Positions 1 through 10,205 of a DNA stretch of 64,000 nt are shown piece after piece. A program made the translations under genes and the position numbers. Below the pieces are notes generated by a model. That model ran no database searches. It was not told the origin of the DNA and was given only the letters and a program-made list of their open reading frames with translations. How positions within the stretch are numbered: the first letter of the stretch is position 1; the number at the start of each line of letters is the position of its first letter. Origin of the DNA: Glycine soja (Eukaryota > Streptophyta > Magnoliopsida > Fabales > Fabaceae); contig NC_041021.1 in assembly GCF_004193775.1 (NCBI RefSeq), forward strand, positions 18,058,583 to 18,122,582, read 5' to 3'.

Positions 1-40
1 CCTCCCCGTTCTTAAGATATCTGAGGCCACTTGTCTAACA
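1..40 (+). mobile_element. 3' tail of a copia-type LTR (partial)
   Basis: The stretch ending ...CTTGTCTAACA closely matches the end of the solo LTR at 26459-27407 (GAGGCCATTTGTGCAACA). Coding sequence of a different retrotransposon begins directly after it, so it reads as the right end of an LTR inserted into that gene. The element start and the left target-site copy lie outside the window, so the boundary rests on sequence resemblance only. Confidence 0.5.
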
Positions 41-518
41 CGCCCTCGGGATCCAAGCAGCAATCGACTTCAAGGTCAAATTGCTCAAAGTATATGGAGA
101 CTCAGCCTTGGTGATCCACAAATTGAGAGGAGAATGGGAGACTAGGGATCATAAGTTGATACCCTACCAGGCCTACATCAAGAAACTAACAGAGTTCTTC
201 GATGACGTATCCTTCCACCACATTCCTAGAGAGGAGAATCAAATCGCCGATGTGCTCGCCACTCTGGTATCCATGTTTCAGCTGACCTCGCATGGGGACT
301 TGCCGTACATTGAATTTAGATGTCGCGGCAAGCCCACACATTGTTGTTTGATAGAAAAGGAGCAAGATGGTTAACCTTGGTACTTCCACATGAAGCGGTA
401 CGTCAAAGACAAGGAATACCCATGGGAGGCTTCTGACAACGACAAGAGAATGTTGCGAAGGTTAGCAGCCGGTTTCTTCCTAAGTGCAGGTATCCTGTAT
501 AAAAGGAACCATAACATG
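41..518 (+). pseudogene. Ty3/gypsy pol fragment: RNase H end and integrase zinc-region start
   Basis: One frame reads from about 42 to 518 with a single stop (TAA, 372-374). Residues after YGDSALVIHK and the motif REENQIADVLATL match the C-terminal part of the RNase H domain found in plant Tat/Ogre-type polyproteins; the aspartate in IADVLA is the conserved late acidic residue. After the stop, the frame continues with KRMLRRLAAGFFLSAGILYK, which in these families lies just before the integrase HHCC zinc finger. The gene is cut at 518 by the LTR of Tat-1 and nothing in the window continues it. It is the host of two later insertions (copia tail on the left, Tat-1 on the right). The element's own LTRs are not visible. 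Confidence 0.8.
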
Positions 519-718
519 TGTCATACCCTAATTTTGTCCAGGAACGATCATTTGTAAACATTTGGATTCTTGCCAGTTTCGAAGGTTAGCACATTCTGTA
601 AGGTTTTTCAACGTTTCGGAAGGAAATGTGCAAAATACTCAAAAGGAGGGCAAAATGGTTACTTTTGGGGCATTCTTCAACCCCTAAGCCACCTAGATAA
701 ATTCATGATGAAGTAACC

Positions 719-757
719 AGCTTGCCTGGGCAAGCTCAGCTCGCCTGGGGGAGCTAC
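719..757. repeat. GC-rich palindrome pair upstream of the TATA box
   Basis: Two adjacent self-complementary words, AGCTTGCCTGGGCAAGCT and AGCTCGCCTGGGGGAGCT, lie about 30-60 bp before the TATA box. Equivalent palindromes occur at the same relative place in the other Tat LTRs (14840-14892, about 19797-19813, about 32370-32386 and about 60629-60645). Confidence 0.75.
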
Positions 758-782
758 CTTCATTCCAAGTGGCTTATTTCAC

Positions 783-790
783 TATAAATA
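783..790 (+). promoter_or_regulatory. TATA box of the Tat-1 LTR
   Basis: TATAAATA about 265 bp into the LTR, in the position expected for the U3 promoter. Similar boxes are seen in the related LTRs (TATAAAAG at 14918, TATAAATA at 16044, and on the minus strand near 19765 and 32336). Confidence 0.65.
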
Positions 791-1098
791 AGCGTGAGAA
801 GGCTGAAGTAAAGGGTCCCTGAGTTCCCTGAAGTCCAGAGGTCCAGAAAGAAGAAGAAAGAAGAGAAAAGAGGAAGAAAAAAGAAAAAACAAGGCCAAAA
901 CACTTCTGAATCGCATCTGTGATCGATTCCTACATCATTCGTCGTTCGTTCTTTGACTGTTCTTCATTGTTCTTCGTTCTTCATCCGGTTAGTGTTTGCT
1001 TTTAAGGATTTTAACTTGATTTATGGACCCTTAGGGGTCCCCCTTTATTGTTTGTGGATCTTCATCTCCTTCTTCGATCATTGGTGATATTTTTCTTT

Positions 1099-1345
1099 GT
1101 TTAAAGTGAGTTTCGACCGATCGTTCGTACCGTAATCTCGTTTAATCACCGTTAAAATAAAATTCGACCGATCGTTTATGTTGTAATCTCACTTAATCAC
1201 TGTTTAAATGAGTTTCAATCGATCGTTTGTGTTGTAATCTCACTTAATCACTGTTTAAATGAGTTTCAACCAATCGTTTGTGTTGTAATCTCACTTAATC
1301 ACTGTTTAAATAAATTCCGATCGATTGTTTGTGTTGTAAACTCTT
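1099..1345 (+). repeat. Tandem repeat, unit about 59 bp, inside the Tat-1 LTR
   Basis: About four units of the form GTTTAAATGAGTTTC, then CGATCGTTTGTG, then TTGTAATCTCACTTAATCAC. Diverged copies of the same array are in the other Tat LTRs at 15210-15400, 16215-16400 and (minus) 60170-60330, so the array is an old family trait. Confidence 0.85.
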
Positions 1346-1467
1346 TCCATCAATGTAACATAAGTTTTAACTGGTCATTAACATCGCAAGTTATCTTAAA
1401 AAAGGGATTGAAAATTAATGAGCCAAAACCAAAATAAAACCAACTCATAAACTTCTTCATTTCATAA

Positions 1468-1650
1468 AAAAATCAAGAGATCGTTCAATGGTCCAACCCC
1501 TTAACGATTTCTCCCCTTTCAAAAATCAAGAGATCGTTCAAAGGTCCAACGCCTTAACGATTCTCTCTTTTCAAAAATCAAAAGATCGTTTCAAAGGTCC
1601 AATGCCTTAAACGACTTTTGTTCGCAACAAAAATCAATCTTTCAAAAAAG
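1468..1650 (+). repeat. Tandem repeat, unit about 58 bp, in the Tat-1 LTR
   Basis: Three units around AAAAATCAAGAGATCGTTCA, GGTCCAACGCCTTAACGA and a CT-rich spacer. One- or two-copy versions are present at 15530-15630 and 16495-16545. Confidence 0.8.
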
Positions 1651-2076
1651 ATAAAAATCAATTTAACAAACAAACCTTCAGTTCTCAAAGAACTACGTAG
1701 GTCTGATTTCCTCATTGCACTTAAGAATACGTAGGAGCGAGGGAAACACCCTTGTCGATCCCAAAAAGATAAACATAAAAGGGAAAAATACGTAAAAAAG
1801 CATAAAAAGGGAAAATATATAATTTTGAAGTCATGTTTTGCACACTCGATTAGAGGCTGCTGTCCCTTGTGACGGGCATGTGGGGTGCTAATACCTTCCC
1901 CGTGCGTAAACAACTCTCGAACCCTCATTTTCAAAATACGTAGACCATCGTCTTTTTGGTTTTTCTGACGTTTTCCTCAAATAAATTTTGGTGGCAACTC
2001 CGCGCATTTTCCTTCCTCGGAAGACGCCCCGTGAGCCTTCACGTCACCCTCCAGGCGAAGGGCAGGTTGCGACAGT

Positions 2077-2094
2077 TGGTGACTCCACTGGGGA
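2077..2094 (+). other. Primer-binding site of Tat-1
   Basis: TGGTGACTCCACTGGGGA begins 2 bp after the LTR end. The same site, TGGCGACTCCACTGGGGA, follows the Tat-2 5' LTR on the other strand (31192-31209). Ogre/Tat elements are usually described as primed by a tRNA-Arg; I did not check the match to a tRNA. Confidence 0.75.
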
Positions 2095-3477
2095 CTGTGA
2101 GAGTTAGGTCATTCAGTCAGTGTGCAATGTTTTTATCACAACTTCTTCTTTATTTATGCTCCCTATTCCCTTTTATCTTTTGTTTTTATTTGTACATGAC
2201 CTTTGTTATGTTATTGTGCTTGGTGTGTGTTTGTCTATCGATTGCATTTATAGTTAGAAATATTTTTTCTACACACACATGGCATCTACACCTCGCACAC
2301 ACATTGAGATATTAGGCCCTATACCCGGGTCTATGTGAGCCATAAAGAGTGGAGGTCGATCTGTGGTCATGCTGGGTCTCCGACTCGCTAGATGACAATG
2401 AAACCTCATCTAGAGTTTTCCTCTTTTAGTGATGCATTGTCGCTGATAGTCCCTATCACCATGATGTATTAACTAAGAGGATGATATCTCTAGAAGCTAG
2501 TAAAGTTACTTGAAACCACCCTTTGAAGTCATCACTAGAAGTGGACTTTTAGATCATTTCCATTAGGTTCCTCAATTAGGGGGCACGTACCAAGCTTACA
2601 CTGGCATATTCCTTGATTGCGTCATGCATCTCTTCATGGCATCGTAAATAGGCATATCATTCCTACATCATATTCATGCATTGCATTTTCATATATCACT
2701 GCATTATCATACGCCTTCATTTAACATGCTTTTGTTCGGTCAACTGCATATATTCTACTTCCATTGTCGCATGTCATGCATGATCCTTGCATTTTCCTCT
2801 GCAAAAACAGAAAAGAAACAAAAAAGCAAAAGAAGAACAAAATGAAAGGCACAATGAAGAATGAAAGTTTACGCCACATTCTTAGTTACATGTGTCGGGT
2901 ACCATGATGATGGCTATAAACCAACCATGTCGAGCATCTCATGTCAATCTCATAATTGCATTTGCCATGCATAGCATAAGTATGCCCAAGTCTTTCATCT
3001 CTATGAGATGTTGTTGAAGTATTGACGATCAAAAATCCTATTCCTGGGATTATGGGGTTGAACCAAGCACATGCTTTTAAGGAAAGGTTCATCAAGTCAA
3101 GGTTAAGTATGGAAGTAATCGGCTTGCAAAAATTGGGGCAGAAGACTTACATTGCTTCTTTGTCTACTGCCAACACATGATTTACAAAAAAAAAAAAAAT
3201 AAGGACGACTGTTGACATCCATGTGTTCTTTCTAGTTTCACTTTGACAAGATGTGATGGAACATGTTGTTTTAATGAAAATCTAAATTGATTCAACCCTA
3301 TGTCCTGTGTAAAATTCGCAATAATTCAACCATGCATCATTCTCATACATCCATGCTTTTCACTGGTTGCATTGCTCATTGCATTCTTTACTTGAAATCA
3401 GAATTGTAATCATTGTTATCAAAAGGAAAGAACTCGCTTTACAACGCCCTTACCGAACACATGCTGGAGCTAAAGTA
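2095..3477 (+). other. Tat-1 untranslated leader
   Basis: No sustained reading frame. The section 2300-2480 (CCCGGGTCTATG..., then ACCTCATCTAGAG) matches, on the opposite strand, 30780-31060 in the Tat-2 leader, and 2960-3100 matches 29880-30020. It is a long retroelement leader between primer site and gag. Short open frames here are not conserved as protein. Confidence 0.7.
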
Positions 3478-4642
3478 ATGGGAGAAATAGAGGAGGTGCA
3501 AGAGCGTATGAAGGCCGACATGGAGGCCATGAAAGAGCAAATGGCCACAATGATGGAGGCCATGATGAGCATGAAGAAGATAATGGAGGTCAATGCGGAT
3601 GCAGTTGCAGCTACCAGCGCCATTGCTAGGGTGGACCCGACTCCCCTATTTGGCCTCAACCAAATAAGTAATCCAGCCTCGGATATGGTAGGGCAGGGTG
3701 GCGAAGCATTAGGAAGTACAGGCGGCCCCCATTTCATGCAAGTTCAGAACAAGCATGCCTTCCCGCCATATGGCTTGCCTCCCAACTATACACCACCCAA
3801 TGTGGTGCACACTCTCGATGAGAATGTCAATAACTCCACTCCCATACTCATTGAGAGCCAACAACCTCAATCTGATCATGCACATGTCTCTCAACCCATG
3901 GGGGAGACACATGAAGCACCCCGAGGTCATAATTTAGTCGACTTTGAGCCTCACCTTGGATATGCCACTGAGGGACAAGAATTTTTTGGCATACCCCAGC
4001 CAAACACTTTGGAGGGCCCTCCTGCCATGGTGGAAAGGGAGAAATTGAATCATATAGAGGAAAGGCTAAGGGCTATTGAAGGAGGCAGAGATTATGCCTT
4101 TGCTGACATGGAAGAGCTGTGCCTAGTACTCGACATCATCAAAGTACCTGAAACAGTATTGTCGGAAAATGGGGGCATACTCGAAAGATGAATAATTGCT
4201 GATCCATTTCTTCCAGGAAAGTCTTACTGGGGCAGCCATCACCTAGTACACTAATTTGGAACCTTCCCAAGTCCATTCTTGGAAGGACCTAATGGTTGCC
4301 TTCATTAGGCAGTATCAGTACAATTTTGATATGGCTCCGGATAGGATGCAGTTACAGAACATGGATAAAAAGGGGCACGAATCTTTCAAAGAATGCGCCT
4401 AAAGGTGGAGGGATCTGGCAGCCCAAGTGGCACCCTCAATGACGGAAAAGGAGATGATAACAATGATAGTAGACACGTTACTAGTGTTCTACTATGAGAA
4501 GGTGGTGGGTTACACACCTTCAACCTTTGCGGATTTAGTTTTCGTCGGTGAAAGGATTGAAGTAGGTCTGAAAAGAGGTAAATTTGATCATCCTACTTTG
4601 ACAAATAAAAAGCCTGGGGCAAATAGAGAGGATGAGATTTGA
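3478..4642 (+). pseudogene. gag: Tat-1 gag (broken)
   Basis: The start at 3478 (MGEIEEVQERM) gives an open frame to 4191. Residues 1-45 are a Met/Lys/Glu-rich coiled-coil-like segment, followed by a proline-rich region and the conserved LNHIEERLRAIEGGRDYAF block. At about 4150 a deletion and frame change remove the segment between DIIKVP and the next conserved block, so the last residues before 4191 are out of frame. The capsid-type retrotransposon gag domain continues in another frame from about 4195 to 4642 (EPSQVHSWKDLMVAFIRQYQ, then FKECA, stop, RWRDLAAQV) with in-frame stops at 4244-4246 and 4400-4402. Tat-2 carries the same gene at 27778-29479 (minus). No protease, RT or integrase follows. 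It would have formed the particle shell; this copy cannot. Confidence 0.85.
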
Positions 4643-6329
4643 AGAGAATTGCTTGTGAATTCTGACGTTGGCAAACGAAACTATACATGGGGCAGTTTGA
4701 AGATGTCTCTAATGACTCATTAGCATTTTCAAGTTTATGCCATTATTGTAAACCACAGTTATAGTGCTAATAATATGGATAAATTTGACATCCTCGTCTC
4801 TCATCCTCTCACAATTACATCTTTGCTTATTTAACTTCCACTGGAAGGTAAGTGTAAGCCATTGGTTTGTTTGCTCGGTTGACCTGCGGTCCTAGGTTTT
4901 GACTTCCAAGACTGTTCAATAAGAAATTACTCGTTCTACAAATTTGGTGAGGGTGCCATAAAACAACAAGTAAAGTTTAAAACAATAAGTTAAAAAAAAG
5001 CGTTTGATTGATTGTGTTTCAAATAAAAAGTACAAACATTCACGTGACCTCATTTTATCATTCTTTAAAGTTTGTCTTTATGAGAGAAAAGTGAGTTATT
5101 GAGAATAAGAGTCATTTGACTTAATCAGTCAATTGAAAACCCTTCAAATATTTCACGTCCTTGAAAAATCATTTTCGAGAATCTGCATAGTTTCTTTCGT
5201 TCTTCCTTGCTACAAGGTCATGACAAAAAAAAAAAAAACAGGAATAGATACCTCAAAGCCCTACACTGGGGCAATGAGAGGCACCATGCATGAGCCTCAA
5301 GCGAACCTAGGGGGCATATCAAAATTTCTCACCCGTTAGGTTGAAAACCTGAAAGGGCGGCCTAAGCAAAAATTAGGATAATAAAAAAATAAAAAAAAGA
5401 ACAAAAAACAATTAAGGGCATGTTGTTAAGGTTTTGTCCCAAAAATCCATACTACAAAAGGATCTAAGTCAGGATTTGAAATTACACATGGCCATGTTTC
5501 AACATCCCAAACACTAGTTTATGCTTTGCTACCCCCTCAGAGCCAAAGCATATTTGTTTTGTAAAAACAAACAAAAAAACAACAAAAAAAAAACTGCAAA
5601 AGCCAAAATAGAAACCCTGAGTAGGAACCACCGCTAAACCATCGGGAAGAGCAATGCAAACAACACATGCATGAAGTTGGGCAACAATGAAAGAAAAAAA
5701 AAATAAAATCCACCAAAGGCGAGTGAAGAAAAAAGAGAGACAAAGATCTCCAAATTCTACAAGAAAGGCACAAAAGTGCAATGAAAGATTAATGTATGAC
5801 ACAAAAGGAGTAGAGTCCAACCCAAAAGGTACAAGCAATGCTCTCGAGGTTCTTACTCAATATAACCCTCAAACACTCTTTGGGCCTCTCTAATCCTTTC
5901 TTTCATAGCCCTCTTACCCCTAACCACATTACAAGCCCAATGAAGCCCATGTGGATCAAGGAATGACTAATTTTGCTTTTAAATTGGGATTCTAGAATGG
6001 AACCTGCACATGCTTGTGATTGTTGAAAAAAAAGATAAATAAATTAAAAAAAAGAAAGAAAAACCCCTAAGGTTTGCACTTGCAGATTTGAGAAGAAAAC
6101 TCATTTGACCAGGAGCTCGCGGAAAATGCCCAAAGAGAATTGCAATAGTAGGGTGCATCTGATGATAGCGCTCATGCAGACTCCTTAGGATTCCTTTTGA
6201 ATCCAAGGATGGGATTTGTTATATAAATTCTTTCATGATCAGCCCATGTCATAAAGTTTCAGCAGGATCAATAGACCAATGGCATCACTCTATGACCTTA
6301 AATCAAGAAAGTTTCACTTGGTCATATAC
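4643..6329 (+). other. Tat-1 non-coding region after gag
   Basis: No protease, RT or integrase signature in any frame. 4690-5180 aligns by eye with the minus strand of Tat-2 around 27400-27720 (GATGTCTCTAATGACTCAT, then ATAAAACAACAAGTAAA, then TGACCTCATTTTATCATTC), and 5220-5340 matches one unit of the duplicated block at 26105-26340. From about 5350 on I see A-rich low-complexity DNA and nothing recognisable. The Tat-1 sequence resumes at 13072 after the Met-1 insertion. Confidence 0.6.
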
Positions 6330-6865
6330 TAATGTAGCTCCATGTGGAGCTTGTAGGCCTTGGATCTTCTTCATCAATGGAGTCATTTGTTTCTTGAAGT
6401 TTGATGGAAGCGGAAAGGAGAAGGAGAAAGATGATTCGAGATGCCACTTCAAGGAGAAGATGAGTCTAGAAGAAGCTCACCACCATATGAAGTCATGGAT
6501 AAGAGCTTGAAGGTAGGAGAAGATGAATGGAGGGAGAGGGAGAGAAGGAGCCCCAAATTTTGTGCCTCAAAAGAGGTCTAAACATTGAAGTTTAATTCTC
6601 AAATGATCAAAGTTCAGACCTCTTTTGAGGCACAAAATTTCGTGCTCCTTCTCTCCCTCTCCCTCCATTCATCTTCTCCTACCTTCAAGCTCTTATCCAT
6701 GGCTTCCTATGGTGGTGAGCTTCTTCTAGACTCATCTTCTCCTTGAAGTGGCGTCTCCAATCATCTTTCTCCTTCTCCATTCTGCTTCCATCAAACTTCA
6801 AGAAGCAAAGGACTCCATTGATGAAGAAGATCCAAGGCCTACAAGCTCCACATGGAGCTACATCA
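6330..6865. repeat. Large inverted repeat: palindromic LTR of Met-1
   Basis: Left arm 6330-6579 and right arm 6616-6865 are reverse complements around a 36-bp loop. Paired positions always sum to 13195, so there is no net insertion or deletion, and only about ten mismatches are visible. The right arm ends in TCA, 2 bp before a Met-type primer site at 6868, and so is the 3' end of a 5' LTR. The left arm is the same LTR end reversed. The outer ends (TAATGTAGC and GCTACATCA) are terminal inverted repeats, allowing for a changed base in the expected TG start. Confidence 0.85.
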
Positions 6866-6867
6866 TG

Positions 6868-6880
6868 TGGTATCAAGAGC
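6868..6880 (+). other. Primer-binding site of Met-1 left half
   Basis: TGGTATCAAGAGC matches the initiator tRNA-Met complement TGGTATCAGAGC with one extra A. It lies 2 bp after the LTR end. Confidence 0.75.
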
Positions 6881-8635
6881 ATCTTCATCTAGGTGATGTT
6901 CTTTTGCTTCCTCTATCTTTTTGTTTGGTCAATTCACTTTAATTCCTTGTTATTCATCTTATTCTCCATGTATATCCTCCATTGCCTTGTGTTTTGGTGC
7001 TGTTTAGAGTAGATTAAAAAAAATAAACCGATTAAATCTTAGATCTCCACTTGTTCTTGCATTTCCATGGTTCAAATTTTATAGATCTACTCTTGAATCA
7101 TGTTTTTGTGTTGAGTTTAGGTTCTATCTTTTTGAGTCATAATATTCTTGTGCTGAACCTTTAGATCTAAATTTTTTTCCAAAATATTGATTAGAAAAAA
7201 AAACACAAAAATCTAAGTGTAAATCACTTAATCCATGTTGTCTTAGAGTCATGTTTAGTCATAATAATTGTCACATTATGTTCTAAGTTTGTGTTGAATT
7301 TTTATTTTGTTGATTGAATTCTAGATACATTTGTTCATGTATTCTTTTCATTCATAGCTTATATTTTGAATTTTGAGAATAATTCATGCATGTTATTTAG
7401 TTCATAACATGATCTAAATCAATTCCTAGAAGTAGTCTTGTTGTTGAACTTTTTTTTTTTGTTTTCTAAGTTTCATACATGATGCCTATGATGAAGTTGA
7501 GTTGTGTTGCTGAGTTGTGGCTGGATTTGTGAATCAAATAAGTCTTAAGCTCTCTTGAATTTTTTTATTCAAGATAATTGAGAATAAGAAAACACAAATT
7601 GTAACTATCCAAGCCTTAAGCTACATAAACACTACTCTTGATTTCAAGGTTGAAATCGCTGGTGCTGGCAGCTTGAACATATGAACTTGTATAAAATACT
7701 GGGAATTGGTTAGCGGGAATTTTGAGCTGAAATTTTTACTGAATTTTATAGACATCTGGATTAAAATTATAAAAAAGAACCAAGCAATTTGGATTAAAGG
7801 AAAAATAATAAAAATCACCCAAGCTGGCAGAAAAATCAGTGTCCAGGAAAAAAAAGGTGAAAGGGAAGTGTGCTTGTTGTTTTGGCTTGAAATTTGTTCT
7901 ATAATTGGTGCCTGTTTTATACCAGTCTTAGTTCCGAAATTTCAATTGAAAATTAGTGTGAAAACAAGTTCCAAAACTATAGGTTTCTTGAGTCTTTTTT
8001 TTTAGCTTTTTTACTCTACTCTAGAGCCATTCTAAGTTTCTCTTTGAGTCCTAGCTTGCTTTTATGTGCTTTTCATTGCTTTAATTGTTGAATAATCCTT
8101 GAAAATTTGTCTTGTTAAAACTCTATTTGTTTAGCTTTCATTTCATTTATTTGGTCTTTGGTTATTGCTTGTCTCTTTGTTTCCTTGTTTGTGAGTTGCC
8201 ATATAGGGAATTGGAAAGGAGGATTGGTGCCATCCCTTGAAGAATTTGAGTCAAGAAGTAAGGGGGAAACCACCTTAAGAGCTATTGGAATAAGAAGCAC
8301 TCCAAATTGAGTGAATCACCAAAGAGAGAACAACCACCAACATTGAGGACCTTTTTGCAATTTTGTAATTGAAAATTTACTTACTTTCATTGCTTTCAAA
8401 GTTTGTAACAAAAAGGCCTTTCATTGGAAGTAAGTTGGGAGCCTCCAATAAGTCACCCTACTTCCATTTGTGTGTAATAATTTTAGGCAATTTTCCCTTT
8501 GGATTGTGATTGTTTTGTTGGGAATCTTAAATGTGGTCATCCAAACACTCTTAGGATTCACCTAGTTTACATCCAAACACTCTTAGGATTCGCCTAGTTT
8601 ACATTTCTTGCTTACTTTCATAGCTTATTTCCTTA
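6881..8635 (+). mobile_element. Met-1 left half: leader region in + orientation
   Basis: Non-coding leader homologous to 44706-46380 of Met-2 (for example GAATTGGTTAGCGGGAATTT beside GAATTGGTTGCTTCGAATTT, and the block around 8020-8300) and, inverted, to 10378-12080. Homology stops abruptly at about 8635, just before the gag start of Met-2, where the minus-strand half begins. No gag ORF is present on this half. Confidence 0.75.
8538..8601 (+). repeat. Direct duplication of 32 bp
   Basis: CATCCAAACACTCTTAGGAT followed by TC(A/G)CCTAGTTTA occurs twice head to tail with one difference. The inverted half (about 10395-10430) and Met-2 (about 46316-46345) have a single copy, so the duplication is recent and local. 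Confidence 0.9.
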
Positions 8636-8636
8636 A

Positions 8637-10205
8637 CTCTTTCATTATTTTGACCTTGGAAAGGATTTGACCTCAAATCCTGAGGTTCTTCATACTCTGG
8701 GCTCCTTCCCTCGACACCTATAAAATGAATAAAAACATATGTATTAGTGGTGTTAGGTATGTTAGAGTTGGGTAAGGTCTGAAATCCCTTTTCATGGACA
8801 TCTTCCCATGAGGGAACATGGTTCCTTACCAACTCAAGGAGTGGTGCTACAAGTATAGAAAAATATGGAACAAACCTTTTGTAAAAGTTTGTTAAGTCAT
8901 GGCAGCCCCAGATTTCCCTTATACTTGGAGGAGTGGGCCAATCAGGAATGACCTTTATTCTTTTAGGGTTCGTGGGAACCCCTTGATCATTATTTAAAAA
9001 ATTAAGGAAAGTAATGCAATAAAGCGTACCTTTTTCTGTATTTTCATGTTGATTATTCCTACAAAAAAATATGACAAACCTAAGGTGTCCTATATGAGCA
9101 CCTAAGTTTGTATTAAAACCAAAAATAAGAACAAACCGACCTAAAGAGTCCCTATGTTCATGAATCATGAAGATGTTGAGTGCATGACTGATTTTACAAA
9201 AGAGGGTTGCAACACTCAACACATTCATCATATCACTTATGAGGGGAAGATGTGTCAGTGCTAACAAGTGTCTTTTTACAAAGGAGAAGATGTGGAGGTT
9301 GTCTATTAGGGGAAGTTTCTTTAATACTTATCTTTATTTCAAAATGACTTTCCTTCTTAGCTAACCTCTTGGAGGAGACACTTACCTCCTTACACTTCTC
9401 CTTAACCATTAAAGGTTTTCCTTCTTCTTGGGGGTAGATTTCTTCACTAGATTCTTCCCCTTTTGCTTCTTCACTTTCACTAGAGGAAGGTGAAGTAGTA
9501 GCCTCATCTTGGCTACTATAAATGTCTTGGCCCCTCATAATCATGGTTTTCTTGGTGGGGCATTGAAAATTAATGTGCTCTCTTCCAAGACATTTAAAGC
9601 ACTTTATGGAGCTAGTCTTCTCTTGCATACTAGCCTTAAGGGGTTGCTTTTCTATTGTCTTCCCCTTATCATCTTTGGGCTTAGAAGGTGTCACCCTTAA
9701 GACGCCTTGACCTTGGTCTTTCTTTGGATAAGAGTGAGAGCCATAAGATTTTGAAGTAGACTTCCTTTTAAGTTGTTGCTCTACCCTTATTTCCCAATCT
9801 AAGTTAGCCTCTACATTGTCCTTCCCATGGAAGTATGGGAGGTTAATGTTAGCCTCTTGAGGCTTTCTTTCCTTTTCTCTCCAATGAGAGTGAGGTCTAA
9901 GATGTACCCTATGCCTTCCTTCATAATAGTCACAAAGTTCTTCACTTAGGCTCTTGCAAGAGTTATGACTACTATAGGAGGCATGTTTTTCTTTTCTTAA
10001 CTCTTTTAGTATTTTCCTTCTTTCTTCTTCCCTTATTTTCTCTTTTTCATCTTGACTTATTTCTTCCACTCTTTTTTTTTCCTTTTTTTTTCTCTTGTTT
10101 TTCTTTCCACAACTTAAGGGATCATAACTCTTCTAATATCTTATACAAGGGGTCCTTAGGAGTAGAACCCTCACCATTAACACTAGATGAAGAATGAAGA
10201 CTCAT
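8637..10205 (-). pseudogene. gag-pol: Met-1 right half: gag with zinc knuckle and pol remnant
   Basis: The likely gag start is the minus-strand ATG at 10205. The clear frame 10069-9233 reads HASYSSHNSCKSLSEELCDY and a Lys/Arg-rich region, then the zinc knuckle CFKCLGREHINFQC (CX2CX4HX4C) and a serine-acidic tail. The segment between NVEANLDWE and IRVEQQLKRK is far shorter than in a full gag: the capsid core is deleted, exactly as in Met-2. The protease and most of RT are missing. A remnant in another frame (9267-8599) has FLNFLNNDQGVPTNPKRIKV and WGCHDLTNFYKRFVPYF, matching the end of Ty3/gypsy RT and the start of the RNase H linker. The frame then runs into the inverted left half at about 8636. 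A defective derivative, not a functional gene. Confidence 0.8.

Larger units (their letters stand above)
519..2074 (+). mobile_element. Tat-1 5' LTR
   Basis: Starts TGTCATACCCTAATTTTG and ends GGTTGCGACA, the same termini as the Tat LTRs at 14612-16974 and, on the other strand, 18640-20264, 31212-32838 and 59761-60871. A primer-binding-like site follows at 2077. It carries a TATA box at 783-790, a self-complementary GC-rich block at 719-757, a tandem array at 1099-1345, a second array at 1468-1650 and the TACGTAGG module at 1687-1740. It interrupts a pol gene that ends at 518. No matching target-site duplication was found, because the right end of the element is rearranged. Confidence 0.9.

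Noticed and set aside
2095..3366. tRNA or small RNA genes
   Set aside because: No cloverleaf or internal promoter boxes seen here or elsewhere; the tRNA-like short matches are primer-binding sites.
5687..5893. Lys-rich open frame and its antisense frames
   Set aside because: A-rich low-complexity Tat-1 DNA with no recognisable domain.
6235..6510. 91-codon frame and its partner on the other strand at 6685-6888
   Set aside because: Two arms of the same inverted repeat; similarity between the proteins only reflects the palindrome.
7706..8005. 99-codon frame similar to 45489-45875 and to minus 11020-11241
   Set aside because: Shared because it is the homologous leader of three Met element copies; the frame is interrupted differently in each and has no domain.
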